Assembly (NCBI GenBank): GCA_016931955.1
Contig: JAFGDV010000022.1
Coordinates: forward strand, 1 to 35,341
Length of the DNA stretch: 35,341 nucleotides
Origin: Candidatus Altarchaeota archaeon
GTDB taxonomy: Archaea > Altiarchaeota > Altiarchaeia > IMC4 > QMZM01
Direction: 5' to 3'
The notes under the pieces were generated by a model. It ran no database searches and was not told the origin of the DNA. It saw nothing but the letters and a program-made list of their open reading frames with translations. Position numbers and translations under genes: made by a program. Positions 24,921-33,508 of this stretch are shown here, one piece after another. The stretch's first letter is position 1, and each line of letters starts with the position of its first letter.

Positions 24921-26213
24921 TCACCTCTTTACTAATAACTTCTTGTATCCTAAGACCGCTAATAGTAGGATGAACAGGAAGAACAGTAGGAGGCTTACGT
25001 CGCCTAGTGAGATTCCTGTTACTCTCCCGGTTATCCCTGATTCCACTACCTCTGGTTTCTTGCAGCAGCATCCGCAGTAGGATTCGTTTTCGAGTGTCTG
25101 ACAGTATCCTGTTGCGTTGCATACTCCCAAGCCTGCCATATCACATAGTTCCTCGCAGATGAGCTCTAGGTCGCTGAAGCAGCTTTCGCATTTATCGAAT
25201 GGATTCTGTGGATGAGCGACTGTTATACAATCTACGCCGCACGCTGTTGGATAGATCATGGCTTCCAGCGTTGTCGAAGTCGTGGTCGATGTCGTCGTCG
25301 TAGTGGTTGTCGGGCATGGTGGACATGGTCCTCCGCAGTCTATTCCGGTTTCGCCTTGGTTCTGTATTCCATCACTGCAGCTTATGCATGGGTCGCATGG
25401 TCCTCCACAATCTATTCCTTCCTCACAGAGGTTGTGGTGGCAGTTCTTTATTCCATCGAAGCAGGTGTTGATGGCGCCGCCGCCACCTCCACCGCCACCT
25501 CCACCGCCGCCCCCACCGCCGCCTCCGCCTTGGGTCGTGGTGGTTACGCTTTGGGTTGTTGTGGTCACTATCTCGCATGCACAGATTTCTGGCTCCACCA
25601 TGGTGCAGACGCCGACTTCACAGTAGCCTGAACATACTTCACCATCCCAGTGGCATTCTACCTGTGGCTCTGAGATGTATGCTCTGACACCTAGTTCGGC
25701 TGGAGGCCAATTTGTATTCTGTAGTAGGTCGTCGACTGATACCCAATAGCTAAAATAACCATACTGTTGTGATCTGTTTCCTGCTGCTTCGTTGTTTTCT
25801 CCAAGGGATAAACAGAGGTAGTCGCCGTTATCCGCGGAAAGTCTGACTTCAACGTAGAAGTCTTCGTTTTCTTCTACCGGAAAGTCCTCTGTCAGGGTTA
25901 TTGTCTGCCAGTCGGTGCATTCGGCTACGTTATTTAATATGTTGACTGTTTCATTCGTGTAAGGACCCCAGATGTATACGTCAAATTTGTCGCCTGCGAC
26001 GCAGCAGCCGGGCTGCCAGTGCACGTTGACCTTGCTTAGTTTTCCGTCAGCTGGTGAAGTGAATACTACTCGACCACTGTAGTTTTCATTGATTACTAAT
26101 CCTGCGAAGAAGCCTTCGTTGTCGTATTTTATCTCGGTTTCTGCTGTTGCTATTGAGGTCAGCAGAATCAGTGCTATGCATGATAGTACTATGCCCTCTT
26201 TGTTGTTTTTCAT
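24921..26213 (-). CDS. Secreted protein with Gly18 tract, Thr linkers and CGGPC repeats
   Basis: Starts at MKNNKEGIVLSCIALILLTSIATAE (430 residues); the ORF-track start at 26402 would precede the signal peptide. A beta-sandwich-like N-terminal domain (about 25-180, GFFAGLVINENYSGRVVFTSP...VRAYI) is followed by CHWDGEVCSGYCEVGVC, a Thr linker, 18 consecutive glycines, and two Cys repeats (CFDGIKN...DCGGPCDPC and CSDGIQNQGETGIDCGGPC). A second Thr/Ser stalk follows, then a Cys-rich domain and a C-terminal membrane helix after ITGRVTG. The design resembles a stalked, glycosylated cell-wall protein. Ligands are unknown. Confidence 0.75.
   Translation of the reverse strand: MKNNKEGIVLSCIALILLTSIATAETEIKYDNEGFFAGLVINENYSGRVVFTSPADGKLSKVNVHWQPGCCVAGDKFDVYIWGPYTNETVNILNNVAECTDWQTITLTEDFPVEENEDFYVEVRLSADNGDYLCLSLGENNEAAGNRSQQYGYFSYWVSVDDLLQNTNWPPAELGVRAYISEPQVECHWDGEVCSGYCEVGVCTMVEPEICACEIVTTTTQSVTTTTQGGGGGGGGGGGGGGGGGGAINTCFDGIKNCHHNLCEEGIDCGGPCDPCISCSDGIQNQGETGIDCGGPCPPCPTTTTTTTSTTTSTTLEAMIYPTACGVDCITVAHPQNPFDKCESCFSDLELICEELCDMAGLGVCNATGYCQTLENESYCGCCCKKPEVVESGITGRVTGISLGDVSLLLFFLFILLLAVLGYKKLLVKR
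25333..25406 (-). repeat. 74-nt near-identical coding repeat, copy 1
   Basis: Matches 26627-26700 with one mismatch and encodes the CSDGIQNQGETGIDCGGPC module. Such identity at synonymous sites points to recent copying or gene conversion. Confidence 0.85.
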
Positions 26214-26367
26214 TACACCAATCACCCCTTTTTTTGTTAGATAGTACAATAATAGATTATTATTTGTTATATATTGAACTTCAGTATATAAAAATAGCTC
26301 CATTCCTGAACATCTTAGGCATGATAAAGGCAAAAAAAAGTATAAAAATAGGAAGATTGAGGGGGTA

Positions 26368-27222
26368 CTACTTCTTTCCCATCGTCTTCCAGTAGTAAGC
26401 ACCCAAGAGAAACAAGAACAGGATCACTATGGATATAACTATCGTACCACCACTTCCCTCCAGTATCCTGCCAGTCACGGAAGGTAGCGCTATAGTTGTC
26501 GTCGTAGTCTCTAATGAGGTCGTCGTAACCTCCGCACTTGTCGTAGTAGGCGCGGATGTTGGCGTCGATGCCTTTGTTGTGGTAGGCATTATGGTTGTCG
26601 TGGTCGAACAAGGCGCACAGGGTCCGCCGCAGTCTATCCCGGTTTCGCCTTGGTTCTGTATTCCATCACTGCAGCTTATGCATGGGTCGCATGGTCCTCC
26701 GCAATCCACCCCTTCCTCGCCTTGATTCTTTATCCCGTCAAAGCAGCTTTCCTTAGGCTTTGAGATGATACCTCCACCCCCGCCGCCTCCACCACCGCCT
26801 CCACTGCTTCCACCCCCGCCACTTGCCATGGTGGTCGTCGTTGTGATCTGCGTAGTGGTTGTAGTCGGCACCGATGCTGGAACAGTAAGGTCTAATTTGG
26901 TGGTTTCTCCGTTATTGAATACATAGGTTTCTCCTGTGTCTATTCCGTTCACATAGAAGTTGATTGTTTTCCCATCCCGGTTGTTGTTGGGGTCTGTTAC
27001 GAAAAACATCTTTGGGCTGTAACCGTATTCCCCGTTCAAGGCTGTGGTGCTTGCAACCGTTACCCCCTCTATTTTGGCTTCAATCAGTGAGCCATTGGGG
27101 GCTGGACCATTTATGAAGTCGACTGATCCGTAGAATTGATGCGGTACTCCAGGTAGTAGTGTCTGTGCGGTATATAGGCTGCTGAATAGTGCTAATGCCA
27201 GTATAACTACTGTTTTTTTCAT
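26368..27222 (-). CDS. Secreted protein with Gly-rich linker, CGGPC repeats and C-terminal anchor
   Basis: 284 residues. Signal peptide 1-20. The N-terminal beta domain (FYGSVDFINGPAPNGSLIEAKIEG...LTVPAS) resembles a carboxypeptidase-regulatory/Ig-like fold. It is followed by TTTTTQITTTTT, a Gly/Ser tract, CFDGIKNQGEEGVDCGGPCDPC plus CSDGIQNQGETGIDCGGPC, a long Thr/Ser stalk, SVTGRILEG, one membrane helix and KK residues. It is a shorter paralogue in layout of the 24921-26213 gene and shares a 74-nt repeat with it. AAGGA precedes the ATG. Surface display is clear from architecture; function is not. Confidence 0.75.
   Translation of the reverse strand: MKKTVVILALALFSSLYTAQTLLPGVPHQFYGSVDFINGPAPNGSLIEAKIEGVTVASTTALNGEYGYSPKMFFVTDPNNNRDGKTINFYVNGIDTGETYVFNNGETTKLDLTVPASVPTTTTTQITTTTTMASGGGGSSGGGGGGGGGGGIISKPKESCFDGIKNQGEEGVDCGGPCDPCISCSDGIQNQGETGIDCGGPCAPCSTTTTIMPTTTKASTPTSAPTTTSAEVTTTSLETTTTTIALPSVTGRILEGSGGTIVISIVILFLFLLGAYYWKTMGKK
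26627..26700 (-). repeat. 74-nt near-identical coding repeat, copy 2
   Basis: Partner of 25333-25406; the single difference is in the TATTCC/TATCCC stretch. Confidence 0.85.
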
Positions 27223-27312
27223 TTTCCTTATATATTATACATAAAACAATATAAACTAATTTTAATTGTACAATAGATTAATTAAAAATAAAAAAGAAAA
27301 ATAATGTTGGTT

Positions 27313-30300
27313 CTACAAGCACATCGTCTCCACTAACTCCTCCGGACATGCTGTAGAACGCGCATAGATGTCTTCCATATCCATTAATATCCAGTAACCT
27401 GCGCCAGGATCCAAGTAACTGCATGCATCATAGTTATACCACTGGTGTGGGTTGTCTGGCTCCCAGTAGGTGCTCAGGGAACTCCACTTCGTCGGCCATA
27501 TCCCATAATCGCTCCTCAACGTGTACAGTGCACAGTATGCCCTGTCCCCGTTACCTAATGGCCCATAGTACCCTGACAGATCGTTTGTTCCATGGTATCC
27601 GATCAGGTTCCAGCCCTCGAACAGCCTTCTGCTTGGGGGTGTGACTGCAGGAATCATCTCGCTGCCTCCGATCATAAGCAGATCAGCCTTGTTTGCTATC
27701 ACCCAATAACCCCAGCCGGGTATCATCTGATGCAGGTTATCATTCCCATCATTTCCGTCTGGCGTGTAGACGCACCAGTCTTCGCCGCATATCTGGTGTT
27801 CTGCGTCAAAGGTCCAGACCGCTTCTACGCTGTCTTCCACGTCCTTGAGGACCTCTTTTATGTCGTCGTCTATCAGCATAAACGGCACAGAGACAAGGTT
27901 CCACTTCTTGTTTATCTGTATCTCGAAGGGAACGCCCTCCACCTTAAACTTCTCCTCATCAATTGGTCCCTTGTTGCCTAATGCATCAACGCAGTAGTAT
28001 TCGAGGTTGTGTTCTGTCTCCTCCAGGAACAAGAACTCCTCTACCACCTTGTCGAGACAGCAGAAGCCGTCGCCGCTTGCATTGTATTCTCCAGCATAGA
28101 ATTCACAGTATTCCTCTGTGTAGTCATCTGCATCCACTTCCGCGTTGAAGCAGACCCTTTCATGATCCACTGGATGAGGCTCAGGGTCCACGCACTCAAG
28201 GGATACTGAGGTGTATAGCGTAACCTTCCAGCACTCTATCTCATCCGCCCCACCATTCCAGCAGAGGTCTTTAATCCCCGGATAGAATATAGAATCTTGT
28301 CCATTCCACTTAGTCTTCGGGTCGCCGACTGTCTTATTCGGTTCAGGGGCTGAATTATCCACGAAGACGCACTGCTTGAGCATAGACTCTTTGTCTACGT
28401 TATCCACTGCCTTAACCTCTATCAGGTGACATGACTGCTGACCGATATTCACTGAAGTTACATTTTCAGACACCGTTGTCCAGCCTCCGGAACCCTCCGT
28501 CTCTTGACATATACTATTGTTTGTGCAGTTGCCGTCTCCTACAAGGGTTATCCTGTAGGACAGCTCCTTCAGACCAGATGGATGCGGCTCATAATCAGTT
28601 GCATTCATCGTTATATTCGTCTCTGAGCTGATCCAATCAGCATCGCCGTCATTAAAGTAGGGTTTACCATACCCCTTATAGACTCCTGGCGGCGTCTTGT
28701 CGACGAACACGCACTGAGCCTTCATGTCCTCAGTATTCCCTAAGGCGTCCACGCTATAGTACTCTATCCTGTGGCATGATTCCTCAGATATGTTGAATGG
28801 CCCAGTGTATGTCTCCCACGTAAACGGCAGAATAACCATTCCGGGTATAATTGCACACTCTGTGGAATTCCAGCAGGCCTCATCGTCAACCCTGCCGTAG
28901 CGGTAGTACGTCGTCACATTGTCTACGTGGCATATTGCTCCGCCGTCCACTGCCGTCAGATTAACCCTTGAAGCTGAGTCGATCCACTCAGTGCCATTTA
29001 CTTCATAGTAGGGTCCTAGATACGTCTTCGTCGTATTCGGCGGAGTGGAATCAACCCTGAAGTACTCCAGGTCAGTGGTTTCTTCTGCGTTTCCAAGATG
29101 GTCTGCGCAGTAAAATTCCAGATCGTGGACTGAATCCTCCATGAAGTTGAACTCAAACACCTCATCTCCCACGTAGATGCAGCACTCATCATCTGTCATG
29201 GTTCCATTGTGGTAGGCGCAGTACTCGTCTGTCACGTAACCATCTGGATCCTCATCAAAGGAGACCTTAAAGCACACCGTCTCCTGGCCTACTGGATGGG
29301 GCTCAGGGTCCACGCAATCCAATGTTATCAGCGTTTCCTGGGTGACAAACCAGTCATCAGATGAGGGAACACAGGGTTCGCCGGAGACATTTATCCAAAT
29401 CTCCTGAACCGCTAAAGTCGAGCCGTCACCCACAACCTCCACGTAGAGGTGGTATTCTCCCCCATGCTGGCCTACTGGAACAGACACTGTGACGTTAAAT
29501 GGAACAGATGCTCCGCCTTCAACATCACTGTATGAAGTAGGCGTCCAAGTGATCCAGTCCTCGAAACCAGGCTTCGGCTTCAAGGTCAGATAACTGATCT
29601 TGGAGGTGATGTTCCCAATCAAGGCAACGATCTCTTCAGACAGGTCGCCCGCACTCCCCAGCTCGGAGAAGATGCCACCCGTCTCATTGGTGGCATACTC
29701 CCAGACACTGTCACAGTAACCGCCTGAATCAATGGCGACAACAGATATGCCCGCCGCCTTCAGATCAGCGACGACATTGGACCAGTTGAGATCATCTGAT
29801 GTGCCTGCGATAGCGTCTCTGCCTGGATCAACCCCAGTCGTGGTACCACAACCGAAAAACCCGAGGTTGCAGTCGTGCGGCACATTATCCTCAAATATGA
29901 TAACGATCTTCCTGGATCCAGGCCTCCAGCCTACGAACTGGGACTCATAAAGGGCCCTTGTGTAGGACTCAGGACCATCATCTCCGTTGCCAAGGACCAA
30001 ATCATTGATGGCTGAGCTGACTGCGCTATTATTTGAGGTTATGTTTTGATCCAGGCTCCATGGATAATCTATTCCAGACCCATAGAAGCCAGAATAACCG
30101 CAGTAGTCATAGTAACCATTGTAATCCATGAAGGAGCCCACTCCAAAAGCGGAATTATTCACGAGAGCGCTTATGTTATTCATTATCTCTATTGAACTGG
30201 ACTTGGCTGTACTCAACTGGAAAGACATGCTACCCGTTAAGTCGAACAGGAAGAGCACATCCAGTTTACCGATTGGTGTCTCCTCGGTGGTTACTGTCTT

Positions 30301-32784
30301 CTGCTCCTCGATGGACTGGCCAGGATCCAACGCAGCCATCAGCGTATCCGGCACAATAGAGGCGCCGCTTCCTTCAGGTACTGCGCCGTCGTAGGTTATG
30401 TTCTCACAGCCTTCGCCTCCTCCGAGGGGTATGCTTGGACTGCCGACAGTCTTCACTCCAACAGGTGGAGTACCATCCACGAACACACACTGCGCCTTTA
30501 TCGATTCCTTGTTGCCTAACAGGTCCACTGAATAATACTCGATCATGTGGCATGAATCCTCCACCGCCGTGAAGGGGCTGGAGTATTCAACCCAGCTGGA
30601 ATCATTGTATAAGTGCTCTGGCATGCAGCCAGCAGGCTCCAGACAATACATGTCATCCACCAATGAATTCATCCAGTAGATCTTGTCCACGCCTACGGCA
30701 CACAAAGCATCGGGATTGTCTGTCGCGTTAAGAACGACCTCTGTGTCGAGGTTGATCCACTGCGGGCAGTTCATGTGCACTTTATCCTTAACGCAGGCTT
30801 CCTTGCTCTCATAGCCTTCAGAAGACCAGCTAACATTACAGTAGCCTTCATAGTTTTCCACACAGCATGGCGCCGCCTTATAGGCTCCAACATAGGTCTT
30901 CTCCGTTTCGGGAGGAGACGAATCCACGTAGAATGTTTCATTGTCTGTGTCGCAGTTTCCAAGCGCGTCACAGCATACTATGTGCAATGTATGCACTGTT
31001 TCGTCGTAGAAGGTTATGTTGAATGGTGGAGTCAATTCACTGCAGCCGCTCATTGAAACATTATCTAACTCATAACTCCACTCACATAGGACTTCGTCGA
31101 CTGCGCACCCATAAGTATCGTCGTCGTATGCTTCCACGTGTATGGTTGTCCCTTCCTCAAACTCCCAGTCTTTTATCCAGCAATCCTGTCCCACCTCAGG
31201 CGGGCAGTCCCCAACTTGTGGACCAATGACTGTCTTGGTTATTATCGGGGCCTGAGAGTCTACCTTAAAGTACTCCAAGTCGGTTGTTTCCTCTGTATTC
31301 CCCAGAGCGTCTATACAGAAAAACTCTAGGCCGTGCAGGGAATCTTCTTCGAAGACTATCTCCTTAGGTGCTTCAACGCAACACCACCCGTCTTCTAAGG
31401 CTTCGTCACAGTATTGGTCTGTCGCATTCGCGCCATCCAATGAGACCTTGTAGCATAGTTCTCCCTGGTTGACTGGGTGATCGCCTTGATCAGTACAATT
31501 TAAAGTTATCGGCGTCACATGGTCTCTCACCCAATAAGAGCAATTACTTGGGTCTCCAGGATCACATAACACCTGTGGTTCGCCGACGTCTTTCACCGCC
31601 ATTGGGGGGGTGTTGTCCACGAAGACGCACTGGTAGTTGGTTAACTCAGTATTACCTAAGGCGTCTACGCTGTAGAACTCGACGATGTGACATGACTCTT
31701 CTTTCTTGTTAAACGGGCCCTCATAAACCTCGAAAGGCACTTCTTCATGTATCCCATAGTACTCTGGATTACATTTTGAGGAATCCCAGCATGATGCGTC
31801 GTCCTCAACTACAAAGTCTCTGTAGTATGTGGTGACTCCTCCGATAGTGCATATCTCCCCTCCATCAGCCGAAGTCAGTGTTATAGGTGTGGTGGATGTT
31901 ATCCAGTGGGGGTAAGGCGCTCCCGCGTTGATGTCTGCAGGATAATGCGGGCAACCGTAGGTCTTGTTCGTCTCCGGCGCTTCCGTATCCACCTTGAATG
32001 TCTCGATCTCCTCTATCATATTTCCTGCAATGTCGGCACAGGTCACAGTCAGTACGTGGACTGAGTCCTCCTCGAATGTCATCAAGTACTCCCAGGAGGC
32101 TTCTCCATTCAAATCCTCGTCTACCTCAGTCTGAATTGGGCCTCCGTCCACTGTGTAGGTTATTATGCAGTAGTCTAGGCCGCTTATTCCGCACTCTCCC
32201 TGATCTACAACTGATATGTTTATAACCGTGGACTGAGTGATCCAGCACTCATCTCCAACACCAGGAGGACAAACACCGGACTGAGGACCAGTGACCGTCT
32301 TAGTTATTTCAGGCGCTACGTCGTCAACGCTCGTAGTATCATTAAGAAATTGAATCCAACCAGTTGCTGGGAAAGTCACATCTCTTGTTTCGAATTGCCA
32401 ATTCCACTCGCATCCACTAGTAGGAGTTTTTGCAGAAAAAGTAAAACTTTCAGTATTTCCAGCAGTTATGCGATAGGAGGAATTTTCAGCTACATACTGA
32501 CAAGCCTGTTTTGTGCCAATAAAATTCAACTCCCAACCAGGTTTTTCGTCACACTGGAAGTTAGTATAGCTCATATTTCGATATATCCTCACTTCATCCA
32601 CTGTATCAGGTCCATTATTGGTTATATTGACTGTGTAATCCATTGTCTGGTTTGCGGCGGACCATTCTGGCTGCAAATCAGCTGAGCTTGTATGCGTTTG
32701 TATATGTACCTGGGCGGATGAGATGCCCATAATAGCTGCCAGAAGCAGACAAAATACTCCTATAGTATATACTTTTGTTTTCAT
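27313..32784 (-). CDS. Giant Cys-rich modular surface protein with inserted VWA domain
   Basis: 1823 residues. Signal peptide about 1-24 (GVFCLLLAAIMGISSA). A CARDB/DUF11-like domain is followed by about nine or ten Cys-rich Ig-like modules. One type reads HPVxxExxCxKVxxD...EDSxHxLEFxCxDALGNxE; the other reads WIxSxTxITLxAxDGG...EESCHxIEYYSVDALGN. A VWA domain (VLFLFDLTGSMS, with DxTGS metal site) and a short beta domain interrupt one module. The C terminus has two WNLVSVP/WNLIGY units (PGWGYWVI, PGAGYWIL). No C-terminal membrane helix or sorting motif is seen. GGAGGT precedes ATG. The upstream leader is long and structured. Adhesion or S-layer association is inferred. Confidence 0.85.
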   Translation of the reverse strand: MKTKVYTIGVFCLLLAAIMGISSAQVHIQTHTSSADLQPEWSAANQTMDYTVNITNNGPDTVDEVRIYRNMSYTNFQCDEKPGWELNFIGTKQACQYVAENSSYRITAGNTESFTFSAKTPTSGCEWNWQFETRDVTFPATGWIQFLNDTTSVDDVAPEITKTVTGPQSGVCPPGVGDECWITQSTVINISVVDQGECGISGLDYCIITYTVDGGPIQTEVDEDLNGEASWEYLMTFEEDSVHVLTVTCADIAGNMIEEIETFKVDTEAPETNKTYGCPHYPADINAGAPYPHWITSTTPITLTSADGGEICTIGGVTTYYRDFVVEDDASCWDSSKCNPEYYGIHEEVPFEVYEGPFNKKEESCHIVEFYSVDALGNTELTNYQCVFVDNTPPMAVKDVGEPQVLCDPGDPSNCSYWVRDHVTPITLNCTDQGDHPVNQGELCYKVSLDGANATDQYCDEALEDGWCCVEAPKEIVFEEDSLHGLEFFCIDALGNTEETTDLEYFKVDSQAPIITKTVIGPQVGDCPPEVGQDCWIKDWEFEEGTTIHVEAYDDDTYGCAVDEVLCEWSYELDNVSMSGCSELTPPFNITFYDETVHTLHIVCCDALGNCDTDNETFYVDSSPPETEKTYVGAYKAAPCCVENYEGYCNVSWSSEGYESKEACVKDKVHMNCPQWINLDTEVVLNATDNPDALCAVGVDKIYWMNSLVDDMYCLEPAGCMPEHLYNDSSWVEYSSPFTAVEDSCHMIEYYSVDLLGNKESIKAQCVFVDGTPPVGVKTVGSPSIPLGGGEGCENITYDGAVPEGSGASIVPDTLMAALDPGQSIEEQKTVTTEETPIGKLDVLFLFDLTGSMSFQLSTAKSSSIEIMNNISALVNNSAFGVGSFMDYNGYYDYCGYSGFYGSGIDYPWSLDQNITSNNSAVSSAINDLVLGNGDDGPESYTRALYESQFVGWRPGSRKIVIIFEDNVPHDCNLGFFGCGTTTGVDPGRDAIAGTSDDLNWSNVVADLKAAGISVVAIDSGGYCDSVWEYATNETGGIFSELGSAGDLSEEIVALIGNITSKISYLTLKPKPGFEDWITWTPTSYSDVEGGASVPFNVTVSVPVGQHGGEYHLYVEVVGDGSTLAVQEIWINVSGEPCVPSSDDWFVTQETLITLDCVDPEPHPVGQETVCFKVSFDEDPDGYVTDEYCAYHNGTMTDDECCIYVGDEVFEFNFMEDSVHDLEFYCADHLGNAEETTDLEYFRVDSTPPNTTKTYLGPYYEVNGTEWIDSASRVNLTAVDGGAICHVDNVTTYYRYGRVDDEACWNSTECAIIPGMVILPFTWETYTGPFNISEESCHRIEYYSVDALGNTEDMKAQCVFVDKTPPGVYKGYGKPYFNDGDADWISSETNITMNATDYEPHPSGLKELSYRITLVGDGNCTNNSICQETEGSGGWTTVSENVTSVNIGQQSCHLIEVKAVDNVDKESMLKQCVFVDNSAPEPNKTVGDPKTKWNGQDSIFYPGIKDLCWNGGADEIECWKVTLYTSVSLECVDPEPHPVDHERVCFNAEVDADDYTEEYCEFYAGEYNASGDGFCCLDKVVEEFLFLEETEHNLEYYCVDALGNKGPIDEEKFKVEGVPFEIQINKKWNLVSVPFMLIDDDIKEVLKDVEDSVEAVWTFDAEHQICGEDWCVYTPDGNDGNDNLHQMIPGWGYWVIANKADLLMIGGSEMIPAVTPPSRRLFEGWNLIGYHGTNDLSGYYGPLGNGDRAYCALYTLRSDYGIWPTKWSSLSTYWEPDNPHQWYNYDACSYLDPGAGYWILMDMEDIYARSTACPEELVETMCL

Positions 32785-32814
32785 TGTTTACCTCCATAAA
32801 AATTGGTTTTAGAT

Positions 32815-32912
32815 AAGGGTGAGAATCTGAATCTAGAATTAGGTATGAGATCAGCCTCATAGGCTCTGCCATAGCCTAATAACGGAATAACACACGTCAC
32901 ATACCCACCCTT
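32815..32912 (-). promoter_or_regulatory. Structured leader of the giant surface-protein gene, candidate cis-RNA
   Basis: AAGGGTG (32815-32821) pairs with CACCCTT (32906-32912) and closes a 98-nt domain. Inside, TATGAG/CTCATA (32844-32849 with 32856-32861) and TAGGCT/AGCCTA (32860-32865 with 32873-32878) form adjacent hairpins. The domain ends 30 nt before the minus-strand ATG, a riboswitch-like position. Pairing works on either strand, so the strand is an inference from position. I match it to no known riboswitch. Confidence 0.4.
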
Positions 32913-33025
32913 TAGATGCTAGGGCTAAAAAACCCCACCATAGACTCGCATACTTGGTGTTTGCTCATAGAACAAACATTATCCCAAATAGACTCATAAT
33001 ATATGGTTACCTATAATCGCAAGGG

Positions 33026-33033
33026 TTTAAAAA
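33026..33033 (+). promoter_or_regulatory. TATA box for the intergenic structured RNA
   Basis: TTTAAAAA flanked by GG sits about 25 nt before 33054, where the predicted RNA starts. The element is nearly symmetric and could also serve the minus strand. Confidence 0.5.
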
Positions 33034-33053
33034 GGATTATTTCGTTACCAAAA

Positions 33054-33339
33054 ACTGCCTAAATTATCGGACAAAGTCCTAAACCCGATATCTAGAAAAA
33101 AAATTATTTCAGCAATCCTCGTCAACATAGGATAGTGTTCTAAACAAGGGATAGACGAGGAAAAAGCCAGTAAGAGTTTAAGCAGGGGTGAGAGGACCTA
33201 AATTCCGTAGAGGGCGCAAGGAATTTAGAAGTAGGTCCGGATCGCTTTAAAGATAATCGACTTACATCGATCACCCGTTTTGTTTTACTGAGGTAAAACA
33301 TCAGCCAATCACCCCTGCTCCTCCGTAATAGGAGGTAGT
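33054..33339 (+). ncRNA. Candidate structured noncoding RNA, about 290 nt, unknown family
   Basis: The gap has no credible ORF but dense perfect pairing. ACTGCCT (33054-33060) with AGGTAGT (33333-33339) could close the ends. TCCTCGTC (33116-33123) pairs with GACGAGGA (33154-33161). AGCAGGGGTGA (33181-33191) pairs with TCACCCCTGCT (33309-33319), 11 bp. Inside this, GGACCTA/TAGGTCC plus AATTCC/GGAATT form one arm (33194-33238), GATCG/CGATC a second (33240-33272), and TGTTTTAC/GTAAAACA a third with a TGAG loop (33281-33300). An ATCGG/CCGAT hairpin lies near the 5' end. A TATA box at 33026 and a T6 run at 33356-33361 bracket it. I see no RNase P P4 consensus, no SRP helix-8 motif and no 5S signature. 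The terminal pairing competes with a CCTCC/GGAGG hairpin. Confidence 0.6.
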
Positions 33340-33436
33340 AATATATTGAACATTATTTTTTATAAATCAACTAAATCCTGATAATGTATGATAAATTTCC
33401 TGATAATAAATTTTAAATCCCAATAAAATCCTTAGA

Positions 33437-33446
33437 TGATATAAAT
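33437..33446 (+). promoter_or_regulatory. TATA-like box of the VWA/amidotransferase-like gene
   Basis: GATATAAATC-like sequence about 65-70 nt before ATG 33509 would give a leader of roughly 40 nt with AAGGT before the start. Between the RNA's T-run and this box (33362-33436) I see only AT-rich sequence. Confidence 0.4.
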
Positions 33447-33508
33447 CGTTCGATTTCTTTTGACAGTCAGACTGTATTTATCCAAAAAAAGCCAATAAGG
33501 TAAAGCAG

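Noticed and set aside
25440-25560. Possible CRISPR or tandem DNA repeat
   Set aside because: The repetition is codon-level (glycine, then threonine) without spacers or a conserved unit.
25258-25626. Poly-proline/valine plus-strand ORF
   Set aside because: Product of reading the Gly18 and Thr-codon tracts of the real minus-strand gene backwards.
26315-26611. 98-residue minus-strand ORF
   Set aside because: Out-of-frame shadow of the Thr-rich stalk of the 26368-27222 gene, with composition typical of a shifted Thr-codon tract.
33054-33339. RNase P RNA, SRP RNA or 5S rRNA
   Set aside because: No GAGGAAAGTCC-type P4 strand, no ACAGAA...GGCTTA partner, no SRP helix-8 loop motif and no 5S core on either strand; kept as unknown RNA. 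A covariance model could overturn this.
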